Assembly (NCBI GenBank): GCA_963717135.1
Contig: CAVQVN010000009.1
Span: 620,001-684,000 of the forward strand
DNA from: UBA4744 sp963717135
Lineage (GTDB): Bacteria > Actinomycetota > Acidimicrobiia > Spongiisociales > UBA4744
Reading direction: 5' to 3'
DNA length: 64,000 bases
The position numbers and the translations under genes are program-made. Within the stretch, counting starts at the first letter, position 1, and every line of letters starts with the position of its first letter. The notes under the pieces are model-generated. The model did not search any database. It was not told the origin of the DNA and worked only from the letters and a program-made list of their open reading frames with translations. Below, piece after piece: positions 43,726 to 52,910 of this stretch.

Positions 43726-43795
43726 CGTGAACCAGGTTGGTCGGTGGACCGTCGCCGGCCAACCTCTTGGTCGAGACAACAGATGGAGGGGTGAC

Positions 43796-45607
43796 GTGGC
43801 GACAATCCTGAAGCCTGCGACCGAATTCGAAGTGAGCCGGTATTCCGTTGACCTGACCGATCAGACGGTACGGCATGAGACCGTCCGGTGCGAGGATCTC
43901 GAGGATGCTCTGGGTGGGATCGCCCGGGCTACCAAACTGCTGGCCGACCTCACGGTCGAAGATCCGTACGATCCGGCGGCGCCCCTCGTGATGAACCTCG
44001 GGCTCTTGAGCGGAACCCAGGTGATGACCGGGTTGCGAACCTTCTTTCACGGCTACTCGCCTCTCAAACAGGCGGTGAACGGCCAACCCGGGCTGATGTG
44101 GTCGGCCGGGAGCGGACATTTCGGCACCAAACTGCGCGGACTCGGGATCGACGAGGTCATCTTCACGGGCCGAGCGGACCGGCCCACCCTGCTGTATCTA
44201 GCTCCCGGCGGCGAAGAGGGGTCCGCTCACTTTCAATTCCTCGACGCAACCGACCTCACCGGCCGAACCGTAAACGACCGGATTCAGGACCTGCACGGTC
44301 GGTATCCCGAGGCGCATTTCGCGGTGATCGGCCCGGCCGGGGAGCACTACGAATCGGTGCGCTTCGCCTCGATAGCCCTTTCCACGGACAATCAGCTGGA
44401 GAGCGGCGACGGCAAGCCCCGCTTCTGCGGGCGAGGCGGCTACGGAGGGGTGATGGCATCCAAGAACCTGTGGGCCATTGCCGCCGACGGGCCCAACCCG
44501 CCGCGGGCTCGCGGCCTGAAGGAAATCAACCGGGAGATCAACCTGGGCGAAGGCAGTGCCCGTTACCGGGACCTCGAACACGATCGGGGCGGCACCTGGC
44601 GAACTATGAAAATGATGCAGGAAGCTCAGTCGCTGCCCGAGTTCAACTTCGCCCCGACCGGCACCGACGCCTCAGTTCCGCTGCTCCGGCCCAGCGTTGA
44701 GGAAGGACCCTACGTCGTGCAGGCGGAGGGGTGCTACCTGTGCGGGATCAAGTGCCACAAGAACGTTTTCGATCGGCTCGACGATGGCGAAGCCGGCACC
44801 TTTCGAGCCAAGGTCGACTTCGAGCCCATCACTCTGCTGTCCTCCAACCTGGGAATCTTCGATCCCGATGTGGCGTTTTCCCTCATCGAGCTCACCGACG
44901 AATTGGGCATGGACTCGATCTCACTCGGTGTCACGCTGGGTTATGCGATGGATAACAACCGCCGCACCGGATCCCGCCTCCTCGGGGGACTGGCATTCTC
45001 CGACCCGGCCGGCGTCACCGAGGCGATCCGGGCGGTGGCCGCCGGACGGCTGCCCGAGTTGGGACAGGGTGTCAAGCGGCTGTCGGAGCAGGCGGGAGAA
45101 ACCGCCTACGCCATGCATTCCAAAGGACTCGAGTATCCGGCCTACCAGCCGCACACGAACCCGGGATTTCCGTGGGCCCTGGCCGGCGGTCACATGTCGA
45201 TGCGGACCTTTTTCCTCTACGTCATCGAGCGCGAGACCGGGGTTGATTACTGGGTCGACGCCATCACCAACCGGGGGCCCCTCTACTTGATGGACGACAT
45301 CACCGGGCTGTGCAAGTTCGCCAATGTCGGTCCCGACTTCGAAGCCGAGGCGCTCCGGATCGCCACGGGTTTGAATATCACCGGCGAGCAACTCGCGGCG
45401 ACCGTGATGCGGACCTTCCTGCGCGGCTATGCCTGTGAGCGACGATCCGGATTCGGCACCGACGACTACCGGCTGCCCGCGGCAGCCCACGAGCCGATGG
45501 AGGGTTCCAACCTGCCGCACTTCAACACGTCCGAGTTCTTCGAAGAGGTGCAGTCGCGGGTGATGGAAACCCTAGACCACCGCGCGGTCGAAGCCGGATT
45601 CATGTAG
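43796..45607 (+). CDS. Tungsten-type aldehyde:ferredoxin oxidoreductase (first copy)
   Basis: A 603-residue AOR-family enzyme. The iron-sulfur ligands are Cys313, Cys316 and Cys320 (CYLCGIKC) and the distal Cys506 (TGLCKF), the known AOR spacing pattern. The N-terminal domain (1-200) holds the pterin-binding beta region. It oxidises aldehydes to acids and passes electrons to ferredoxin, using a W- or Mo-bis-pterin cofactor. After transaminases, the likely aldehydes are 4-aminobutanal, succinate semialdehyde or guanidinobutanal (inference). GTG with GGAGGGG. No dedicated ferredoxin gene is adjacent. Confidence 0.85.
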   Translation: MATILKPATEFEVSRYSVDLTDQTVRHETVRCEDLEDALGGIARATKLLADLTVEDPYDPAAPLVMNLGLLSGTQVMTGLRTFFHGYSPLKQAVNGQPGLMWSAGSGHFGTKLRGLGIDEVIFTGRADRPTLLYLAPGGEEGSAHFQFLDATDLTGRTVNDRIQDLHGRYPEAHFAVIGPAGEHYESVRFASIALSTDNQLESGDGKPRFCGRGGYGGVMASKNLWAIAADGPNPPRARGLKEINREINLGEGSARYRDLEHDRGGTWRTMKMMQEAQSLPEFNFAPTGTDASVPLLRPSVEEGPYVVQAEGCYLCGIKCHKNVFDRLDDGEAGTFRAKVDFEPITLLSSNLGIFDPDVAFSLIELTDELGMDSISLGVTLGYAMDNNRRTGSRLLGGLAFSDPAGVTEAIRAVAAGRLPELGQGVKRLSEQAGETAYAMHSKGLEYPAYQPHTNPGFPWALAGGHMSMRTFFLYVIERETGVDYWVDAITNRGPLYLMDDITGLCKFANVGPDFEAEALRIATGLNITGEQLAATVMRTFLRGYACERRSGFGTDDYRLPAAAHEPMEGSNLPHFNTSEFFEEVQSRVMETLDHRAVEAGFM

Positions 45608-45644
45608 TTGTCGAACTCGTAGCTCATAGCTCGCAGCTCCCGGC

Positions 45645-47579
45645 TCACCTCTCGAATCCCATCCGGCGAAGGCCTTCGACCACGCGACCATCATCAAGCA
45701 GCTCCCGGAGAGCGGCGACCGCCGGGCGATCCCAACGCGGTTCGGGAACGGCAAAGTCGAACTGCTCGTCCTGTAGGAAGCGGAAGGTCAGTCCGGCGGC
45801 TTCCGCTACCGTGTCGAGGGTTACTCCCCAGTCCGCTCTCCCCTGCTCGACCGCCGCCACCACCGCGTGGTGGGTCCTGGGTTGATGCAGATACCCCTCG
45901 GGCCTGCTCCCGTCGAGTAATTGATCGATGAGAACCCGGGTTCCACTACCCGGGTTCCGGTTGACCATCCGGTACGGACCACTTCGGAGGATTCCCGAGA
46001 GGTCTTCACCGTCGGCTTGTACCAGTTCATGGTCGTCGGATCGGAAGACGATCCCCTGGCGCCGCCGGTATCCGCGCAGCAGCCGAACCCCGGGCGGCAA
46101 GAAGGGCGTGTTGTACTCACCGGTCTCCTCATCCATCAGGTGGATACCGGCCAGGTCGGCCTCTCCCCGGCCTACTGCGGTCAGACCACCGGTGGATCCC
46201 ACCGGCACCATCTTGACGCGGTATCCCCGGTCGGCCAGCCGGCCGAGCAGATAATCCAGACCGACACAGTGACTCCCGATGACGACCAGGTCGGCCGGAC
46301 GCAACTCTGGATGCAGCAGATGGACCTCAACCAGAGCCCCCTCATCGATGAACTCCGTCGAGTCGGGGATCCGGATGAAACCATCCGCCCGTCCGAACGC
46401 GGTCACGCTCCCCGAACCGGCCCCCTGGGGGTAAGCCGCCAGACCGGTAGGTCCCTCCACCAGGTCGACCAGGTTGTACTCGGTCCTCCCGGGGGCCGAG
46501 GTGATGCGCAAAGGCACGGTCGCTTGCACGATCCCCCGCTCGCCGGTGGGCAAACCGGCCAGCCGGCGTAGCAAGGGCGCTACGAACTCGTGAAACGTAA
46601 ATATGGCGGAGGTAGGAAAGCCGGGCAGCACCACCACCGGAATCCCCGAAACAACCGCCAGCAAGACGGGCTTGCCCGGCTTGAGAGCCACCCCGTGCAC
46701 AACGATGCCGGCGGAATCGGGCAATCGTTCCGCCAGCTTCTGCACCACGGTGGAGTTGAGATCTCCTTCCCCCTTGGACGTTCCGCCCGACAACAGCACG
46801 ACATCCACAGCCTCGGGCCCGGAGACCAGCCCCTCAATCGTTCGCGAGAGCAACGCCTCGTCGTCGGGAATGATCCCCCCCGCCACCGGCCGGCAACCGA
46901 GTTCGGCAACTGCGTCCGCCAGCATGCGCTGGTTGGAGTCAAATACCTGGCCTACTTCGAGAAGCCGTCCCGGTTCCACGATTTCGTCACCGGTCGACAC
47001 CACCGCCACCCGCGGGCGGGCGATCACGTCGACCTGGACGACCCCGATCGCCGCCAGCACGCCGGTCTCGCGCGAACTGAGGTGGGTACCGCGCCGCATC
47101 ACCGTATCGCCCCGACCGATATCGGATCCGGCGAAAGTGATGTTCCCACCCGGAACCGCCGGTCGGACCACTCCGATGCCGTTCGGGTGGGGTTCGGTGT
47201 GCTCCACCATCAGCACTGCGTCCGCCCCCCGCGGGACCACTCCGCCGGTGGCCACCGCCACGGCCTCCCCGGAACTCACCTCGAAACCCACCGGGGGTGC
47301 TTGCCCGGCCACGAGCGAGATATCTGCAACAGACAGCACGATCGGGGCCAGTTCCTCGGCCCCGAAGGTGTCTTCGGCCCGCACGGCATACCCGTCCATG
47401 TTGCTCCGATCGAAAGCAGTTACATCGACGCCGGAGACGACATCGTCCGCCAGAACTCGCCCCAAAGCCGAATCCAGGCGGATGGTCTCGCGGCGCGGCC
47501 GCAGGTGGGCGCAGGCGGCCTCGAATCGCCGGTGGGCCACCGATTCGTCGACCACATCGAGAAACTGTCTCTGTCTCAT
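45645..47579 (-). CDS. moeA: MoeA-type molybdopterin molybdotransferase fused to periplasmic-binding-like domain
   Basis: A 644-residue cytosolic fusion. Residues 1-410 are MoeA: SNMDGYAVRAEDT, GEAVAVATGGVVPRGADAV, VVSTGDEIVEPG, SNQRMLADAV, GGTSKGEGD and LPGFPTSA. Residues about 425-640 are a type-2 periplasmic-binding-like domain (GSHCVGLDYLLGRL, NRNPGSGTRVLIDQ, WGVTLDTVAEAAGL), a known fusion thought to bind oxyanion or cofactor. MoeA inserts metal into adenylylated pterin. It is translated with ATGA overlap after a second MoeA, suggesting one copy for Mo and one for W. Confidence 0.88.
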   Translation of the reverse strand: MRQRQFLDVVDESVAHRRFEAACAHLRPRRETIRLDSALGRVLADDVVSGVDVTAFDRSNMDGYAVRAEDTFGAEELAPIVLSVADISLVAGQAPPVGFEVSSGEAVAVATGGVVPRGADAVLMVEHTEPHPNGIGVVRPAVPGGNITFAGSDIGRGDTVMRRGTHLSSRETGVLAAIGVVQVDVIARPRVAVVSTGDEIVEPGRLLEVGQVFDSNQRMLADAVAELGCRPVAGGIIPDDEALLSRTIEGLVSGPEAVDVVLLSGGTSKGEGDLNSTVVQKLAERLPDSAGIVVHGVALKPGKPVLLAVVSGIPVVVLPGFPTSAIFTFHEFVAPLLRRLAGLPTGERGIVQATVPLRITSAPGRTEYNLVDLVEGPTGLAAYPQGAGSGSVTAFGRADGFIRIPDSTEFIDEGALVEVHLLHPELRPADLVVIGSHCVGLDYLLGRLADRGYRVKMVPVGSTGGLTAVGRGEADLAGIHLMDEETGEYNTPFLPPGVRLLRGYRRRQGIVFRSDDHELVQADGEDLSGILRSGPYRMVNRNPGSGTRVLIDQLLDGSRPEGYLHQPRTHHAVVAAVEQGRADWGVTLDTVAEAAGLTFRFLQDEQFDFAVPEPRWDRPAVAALRELLDDGRVVEGLRRMGFER

Positions 47580-49081
47580 CCGGCAGCCCATGAGTCGTAG
47601 AGATGAACCTCCACCTCGGCTCCCTCCGCGTATCCCTCCAGACCGGCCGGAACCACCACAAACCCGGACGCCCGGGTCACCGAGGACAGAACCGACGCTC
47701 CCGAGATGGCGAGAGGACGAACCCCGTCGCCCTCGATCTGGACCCGGGCGTAGTCGGTACGGCCAATCTGCGACACCAGACGTTTGGCAAGGGGCAGGCG
47801 GCGGGAGAGGTACGGCCACGCTTCCGGCAGCCCGCCCAACCTCCGGATGACCGGTCCCGCAAAGAAGTCGTATGCCACCAAACAGGAGACCGGATTGCCC
47901 GGCAGGATCAGCACCGGCCGGCCACCGATCCTTCCCACCCCGGTCGGCGAGGAGGGTCGCATGGCCACCCCGTGGATAACCAACTCGCCCAGCTCGTCCA
48001 CCAGCACGGGAACACGATCTTCGGCACCTACCGAGGCCGCCCCGGCGGTCAAAATGACGTCTGTTCCGGAGCGAGCGAGCGCCTCGCGCATCGCCTCCTG
48101 ATTGTCGGGGAGCCGCACGACTTCGGCCTGCCCCCCGTCCCGCTCGATCAAGGCGGCCAACATCGGCGAGTTGCTATCAACGATGCTGGTGCCGTGCGGC
48201 TGTTCGCCGGGAGCCACCAGCTCGTTGCCCGAGACGATCACCAGTACCAGCGGTCGCCGAACCACCGAAACCGGATGATGTCCGATCGATGCCAGCAAGC
48301 CAACGTCCTGGGGCAAGAGCCGGCGCCCGTCGGTGAGCGCGAGGTCGCCGATCTCGATGTCCTCGCCGATCCGCCCGACATTCCGATCCCGAGCGACCGG
48401 AGCCCGGACCTCGACAATTCGATCCCTTTCGGTCGTATCCTCGGCCCGCAGGACCGCATCTGCTCCTTGGGGCAGCGGGGCGCCGGTCATGATCCGCATC
48501 GACGAGCCCCGCTCCACCGAGATGTCGGGCGTAGACCCGGGAAGGGACTCGCCGATCACCGTCAGGTGTACCGGCGAATAGGCCGAAGCCCCATAGGTGT
48601 CGTCGGCCTGCACGGCATAGCCGTCCATGGTGGCCCGGCGAAAGGCCGGGACGGCCACCCGGCTGATCACGTCGCCTGCCAGAACCCGGCCGGCCGCCTC
48701 CCCGACCGGGACCGTTTCCGGGGGAAGTCGTTGGACTCCGGCCAGAGCGGCGCTCCGGGCTTCCCCCACGGTGGCCCGGTGTCGGAACCCGCGCATCCGA
48801 ACGTCTTCGGCTCCACCGACGACATTGATGATCACCTCGAGCCGATCGTCCGGTCCGACCGACGTGCCGGCCTGAACATCCCGCAACACCTGGCGACCGT
48901 TGTGGAATAGGGACAGGTGGGCATGCAGGAGACCGTCGGTATCGAACAGGCGAAGCTCCAGGTCTGGATGCGCGGCGGTCGCCGCCCGGAGGGCCGCCGT
49001 GACCGTCGGGGCGTCCACCTCGAGGTATTCATAACCCGATGCATACTTGCGCAGCAGCTTGGGAAGACGCACGGTCACCAT
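47576..49081 (-). CDS. MoaD/ThiS-like domain fused to MoeA
   Basis: A 501-residue protein with two parts. Residues 1-95 look like a beta-grasp sulfur-carrier domain (VTVRLPKLLRKYASG, then an LFDTDGLL-type middle, ending INVVGGAED with an internal Gly-Gly). Residues about 100-500 are MoeA (ATMDGYAVQADDT, MRIMTGAPLPQGADAV, GRRLLPQDVGLLASIG, LPGNPVSCLVAYDFF). MoaD normally needs a free C-terminal GG, so the fused domain may be structural or cleaved. Start ATG 49081 has an AGGA 8 nt upstream. Part of the AOR2 operon. Confidence 0.82.
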   Translation of the reverse strand: MVTVRLPKLLRKYASGYEYLEVDAPTVTAALRAATAAHPDLELRLFDTDGLLHAHLSLFHNGRQVLRDVQAGTSVGPDDRLEVIINVVGGAEDVRMRGFRHRATVGEARSAALAGVQRLPPETVPVGEAAGRVLAGDVISRVAVPAFRRATMDGYAVQADDTYGASAYSPVHLTVIGESLPGSTPDISVERGSSMRIMTGAPLPQGADAVLRAEDTTERDRIVEVRAPVARDRNVGRIGEDIEIGDLALTDGRRLLPQDVGLLASIGHHPVSVVRRPLVLVIVSGNELVAPGEQPHGTSIVDSNSPMLAALIERDGGQAEVVRLPDNQEAMREALARSGTDVILTAGAASVGAEDRVPVLVDELGELVIHGVAMRPSSPTGVGRIGGRPVLILPGNPVSCLVAYDFFAGPVIRRLGGLPEAWPYLSRRLPLAKRLVSQIGRTDYARVQIEGDGVRPLAISGASVLSSVTRASGFVVVPAGLEGYAEGAEVEVHLYDSWAAG

Positions 49082-49091
49082 GCCGGGCATC

Positions 49092-49658
49092 CTACGAGGA
49101 GCGTCGCGCGATTCGCCGGGCATACAGAGCGCCACCGGCGCGCCACATCGCCCACCCCAGCATTCCGCCGGCGGCGCCAAAGACGAGATGGTTGGCCAGG
49201 GCGCCCAGAAAGCCGAATACCTCGACGCGCCGCAGTATGTCGGAGATCCAGGCGTTGGCGAACACAAATCCAAACTTGGCGAGGTGGATGACGACCCCGG
49301 CCAAGGATGCTCCCCACAGGCGTCGCATGGGCAGACGCAGCAGCGTCCCGGAGTCCAGGAGGCTTCCGGCCAGGCCGTACAGCATCATGTTGTAGCCAAT
49401 CGAATGGCCCACGCCGATCGGGACTCCCCACAGTCCCATCGAAAGCCCGGCCACCGTGGCCATTCCGGCGCGCCCGTTGAGCAGACGGCCGGAAACCAGC
49501 ACGGCAATCCACCCGACCCCGGCGTGGCCCGGGATGCCCAGGTGGAAGTCCAGATATCTTTTGGCGAGGGTTGCCACCAAGCCGACGGCCACTGCCAGGA
49601 CCAGGTCGACCGAAAGCGATCGCGGCCGGGTTGATCTACTTCGAGCGAGTGTCTGCAT
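49092..49658 (-). CDS. Multi-span membrane protein, transporter S-component-like
   Basis: A 188-residue protein with five or six hydrophobic segments (DLVLAVAVGLVATL, VGWIAVLVSG, MATVAGLSMGLW, LYGLAGSLL, FLGALANHLVFGAAGGMLGWA). Size and Gly-rich helices resemble the substrate-binding S subunits of ECF vitamin/metal importers, but I cannot match it to a named one. It overlaps the upstream gene by 23 nt and precedes MoaD-MoeA by 10 nt. It may bring a metal, pterin or other cofactor precursor. Confidence 0.6.
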   Translation of the reverse strand: MQTLARSRSTRPRSLSVDLVLAVAVGLVATLAKRYLDFHLGIPGHAGVGWIAVLVSGRLLNGRAGMATVAGLSMGLWGVPIGVGHSIGYNMMLYGLAGSLLDSGTLLRLPMRRLWGASLAGVVIHLAKFGFVFANAWISDILRRVEVFGFLGALANHLVFGAAGGMLGWAMWRAGGALYARRIARRSS

Positions 49659-50364
49659 TGACCCACATCTCCTCGAAGCGTCGCACCACCAGCACCGGCC
49701 GGCCGCCCATCAGCCGGGGCCTCACCCAATCTCCCAGATCGAGCCGGCCGGCGGGAGCCAGTGGGGTTTTCTCCTCAAAATCGACGACATCTGCGATGGC
49801 CGTCCGGTCGAGTAATTCGGCGACCGACATAAGCCCGGCTACCCGGCGGATCCCCGGTAGGTCCACGAACCGACCATCGTCGCCGTCGAGGCGGAGCGCC
49901 ATTGCCCCCAGCGCGCCGATCACCCCGTCTTCCGTTCCGCCCAGGCCGGCCAGGTCGGTCGCCCAGGCGGCCCCGTGAACCCGTGCCTCAGCCTGTCCAA
50001 CCAATCCCCGCTGTGCCCGGCGGGCAAACTCGACCAAATCGGTGGAGGCCGGCCAGGCTCCGATGGCCACCCCGGGGTCGGACCCGTCAATCGACTCTCT
50101 GGTCACGATGGCGCAGGCCGTCTCGAAGAGTCCGGCCGCCGAGGTCACGCCGGTGAAGGCGACCGCCGCCGCCGAATTGCGAGCCGTCTTCGGCACACCC
50201 GGACCCTCGTAGAACTGGTGCCTGGTCACGCCGGCAGATCGGCCGAGGTTGAGTGCCTCGATCTCGGCGGCCAGACGGCGGGCCAGACGACCGGTGCCGC
50301 CGATGCCCGGCATGTCGGTGTCATCGATCCCGACGACCCAGGTGTCAGGGGATGCTGATCTCAC
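49636..50364 (-). CDS. GIDDTD-motif protein related to TiaS N-terminal domain
   Basis: A 242-residue soluble protein. Its start, VVGIDDTDMPGIGGTGRLARRL, resembles the N-terminal catalytic region of archaeal TiaS, which attaches agmatine to tRNA-Ile2. The rest (GRSAGVTRHQFYEG, TRESIDGSDPGVA, LPGIRRVAGLMS) is also compatible with that two-domain core, but the C-terminal zinc/OB part of TiaS is missing. Start GTG lies 20 nt before the end of the upstream gene. An agmatine-linked fold inside a regulon that degrades agmatine is suggestive only; the function is unknown. Confidence 0.55.
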   Translation of the reverse strand: MRSASPDTWVVGIDDTDMPGIGGTGRLARRLAAEIEALNLGRSAGVTRHQFYEGPGVPKTARNSAAAVAFTGVTSAAGLFETACAIVTRESIDGSDPGVAIGAWPASTDLVEFARRAQRGLVGQAEARVHGAAWATDLAGLGGTEDGVIGALGAMALRLDGDDGRFVDLPGIRRVAGLMSVAELLDRTAIADVVDFEEKTPLAPAGRLDLGDWVRPRLMGGRPVLVVRRFEEMWVNADTRSK

Positions 50365-50776
50365 CGACGTCCCTCACCCATTGCTCACGCGGGAGATCTG
50401 CGGTGGCCAGTTTGAGTGTGCCCTGTTTGGTGACGTCGAGGATCCACCCGTCATCGACCTGCGTGGAAGTGATTTCGAGGGTGACTTCAACGACGCGCCC
50501 CTCCCCCATGCCGAACACCTCGGCCGTGTCCCACTCTTCCACGTCGGAGGCAGCGAGCACGTCGAGGAGCCGCGGTCCGGATTGATCGTCCCCGTCGATC
50601 GTCATCGAAACGAACTCGACCTGGCTTTCCAGATCGGCCAGTGTCCAGTCGCCCACCACCTTCCCGGCCAACACGACCCGCAGGACGACGTCATCGGCCG
50701 GTGGTTCGGTCGCGTCGGTCGCACACCCGGCCATGACGACCATCGCCACCACCACCACCACCCAGATCCGCTTCAC
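50345..50776 (-). CDS. Secreted lipoprotein with molybdopterin-oxidoreductase-like fold
   Basis: A 143-residue lipoprotein: signal KRIWVVVVVAMVVMAGC (Cys18), then about 120 residues. WTLADLESQ and SGPRLLDVL patterns match the small beta domain seen in sulfite-oxidase-fold Moco proteins, but the cofactor Cys is not seen. GTGA overlap with the AOR2 stop. It may dock at the membrane surface; no catalytic role can be claimed. Confidence 0.6.
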   Translation of the reverse strand: MKRIWVVVVVAMVVMAGCATDATEPPADDVVLRVVLAGKVVGDWTLADLESQVEFVSMTIDGDDQSGPRLLDVLAASDVEEWDTAEVFGMGEGRVVEVTLEITSTQVDDGWILDVTKQGTLKLATADLPREQWVRDVGEISIP

Positions 50777-52730
50777 AGGGCCAGCTCCGGCTTGAGCCAA
50801 CCGAGACCCAGCGCCTCGAGCGTCTCCGCTGTTGGGTTGCCGCCGACCGGATCCCAACCCGCCATCTCGTAATAGGTTTCGAGGGCGGCCTCGAACTCGG
50901 CCCGGTCGACGACCTTGCCGTTGCTGGGGCCGCCGTCGAGCGGTTCGAACAATCGCTTGGGGAGCGTGTCCCGCTCGCGAGTGATACCTTCCCGAGCGTT
51001 GAAAGCCCGCAGCATGTTGAGACGGCGGGCGCCGATGGTGAGCAAATCGGCCACGGTGGTTTCCTCGCCGGTCACGGCGGTGATCACACCGGCCAGTTCC
51101 TCCATCCCCAGCAGTTGCCAGGCCGGTCCGAACACGAACTGGCATACGTCTGCGGTGTCCATCGCCGAATACGCATACTGGGTCTTCAAGGCGTACTCCA
51201 CTTTTCCGGCGTTGAGGACCTCCTCGGGCTGCGGATTGGTGAGGCCGAGGTCGGCCGCTCGTTTGCCGTACTTCTCGGGCGAGTCGGCAATCAACTCGGG
51301 TGTGTAGTTGGGGTCGTGTTCGCTGGATTGATGGTCGGCTCCGAACGGGTTGACCGCGTAGATCAAAGCCAGGGAAGGTTTGACCTGCGGCATGTGGGCC
51401 GGGAGTTCTTCACCCTTCACCGCCACGACCAGATCCTCAGCGCCGTTGCCGAGGTGAGCGCCGGCCCGGGCAGACCCTTCCGCCAGGACGTCACCGAATC
51501 CGTCCCGGATGAGGGTCTTCTCCAGCATGGCGATCATTGCCTCGGCTTTCCCCCACCCCAGTTCGATTCCTCCGGTGTCATCCGAATTGATCAGACCTTC
51601 TTCGTAGCAGTTGATGGCGAAGGCCATCGTGGCTCCGGCCGCGATGGTGTCGACCCCGTATTGATTGCATAGCTGATTGGCATAGGCGATGGCATGAATG
51701 TCGTCGATGTCGCAGTACGAACCAAAGACGGAGGAAGTCTCGTATTCCTGACCGCCCGACTTGGGATCGATCTTCCGGCCCTGCCATTCGGCGTCGACGA
51801 CCCGCTTGCAACGGACCGCGCAGGAATAGCAAGTCTCTCGACCCAGCTTCATCTGGTCGTCTTCATCCGCGCCGCGCAGCAGTTCTTTGAATAGGCGTTC
51901 CCCACCGATGGCGGCCGCCCGGTCGTAGCCCATCCACCCGCTCTGATAGTTGCGGGTGGGAAGCCCTCCGTTGGCATTCTGACTTTCGAGAATCCCGAGG
52001 GTTCCGTGCTTGGCGAGATCCCATACGTCTGGGTCTTCTTTGATTGCCGGGATCGAGGGCTGCATGATGGCCCGGACGCCCTCCGGATCGGCCATGCCCA
52101 GCTTTCGTTTGCCCCGCGAACCACGATCGCTTTGAGCTTCTTGCTGCCCATCACCGCACCCATGCCGGTGCGCCCGTGGGCCCGGGTCGCCATATTCATG
52201 ATGGCCGCGAACCGGACGAGGTTCTCCCCGGCGGGGCCCACCTGCGCAACCTGAATGCGATGGTCCCCGAGTTCCTTCTGCAACATCTCCTCGGTCTCCA
52301 GGGTCATCTTGCCCCACAGATGGGAGGCGTCGCGTAGTTCCACCTCGCCCTGATTGATCCAGAGATAGACCGGGGTAGGAGAGATTCCTCGCACCACGAT
52401 CCCGTCGAATCCCGCGAATTTCAGCTCGGCCGGCCAGAATCCCCCGGCCTGGCTGTCACCCACCCCCCCGGTCATCGGGGATTTGGCGACCACAGTCGCC
52501 CGGCTCTGCCCGGCGATCGGCGCTCCGGTGATCCCGGACAGCATGAATGCCAGCGTGTTGTCGGGCCCGTAAGGATCCGCCCCGGCCGGGGTGTTCTTGA
52601 GCAAGTAGTAGAGGCCGAGGGCGCTGCCGCCCATGTACGTCCGGTACAGCTCCTCGGGTGGTTCCTCGATGTCGAGCGAACCCGTCGTCAGGTCAACATG
52701 AAGGATCTTGCCAGCGTAGCCGTGAAGCAT
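50773..52730 (-). pseudogene. Tungsten-type aldehyde:ferredoxin oxidoreductase (second copy), single frameshift
   Basis: Two overlapping frames make one AOR of about 652 residues. The first (from ATG 52730, good GGAGG) carries the N-terminal pterin-binding part to VVRG; the second continues KRKLGMADPEGV through the Cys motif CYSCAVRC and the distal DTADVCQF. They join at a C4 run at 52112-52115 (G4 on the coding strand): one extra base there restores the frame. Both halves are well conserved with no other stops, so a homopolymer sequencing error or a very recent mutation is likely. First gene of the cofactor operon, ahead of the lipoprotein, TiaS-like and MoeA genes. Confidence 0.8.
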
Positions 52731-52860
52731 TGAGCCTCCCTGGGCGATTATTCCGGCATCCTACCGGGATTATCTCCCCCCGGGATTCTCGAACGAGGAG
52801 GAATCAATCGATTTGAAGCGCCGCCGAAATATGGGGGGGTCGCCGCATCGATAGCCACTC

Positions 52861-52882
52861 TGACCTATCATTCGATAGGTCA
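52861..52882. promoter_or_regulatory. Operator copy 5, CCTATC-N4-GATAGG with TGA/TCA flanks
   Basis: The core is at 52864-52879 around ATTC, extended by matching flanks TGA and TCA. It lies 29 bp before the CoA-transferase start and 131 bp before AOR2 on the other strand; probable TetR site. Confidence 0.7.
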
Positions 52883-52910
52883 TCTCGGGACGACACACGA
52901 TGCCAGGAAT

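Noticed and set aside
46590..48910. Long plus-strand frames of 330-435 codons opposite the MoeA genes
   Set aside because: High GC leaves open antisense frames; their compositions (His/Arg/Pro/Gln-rich) and lack of motifs show they are not genes.
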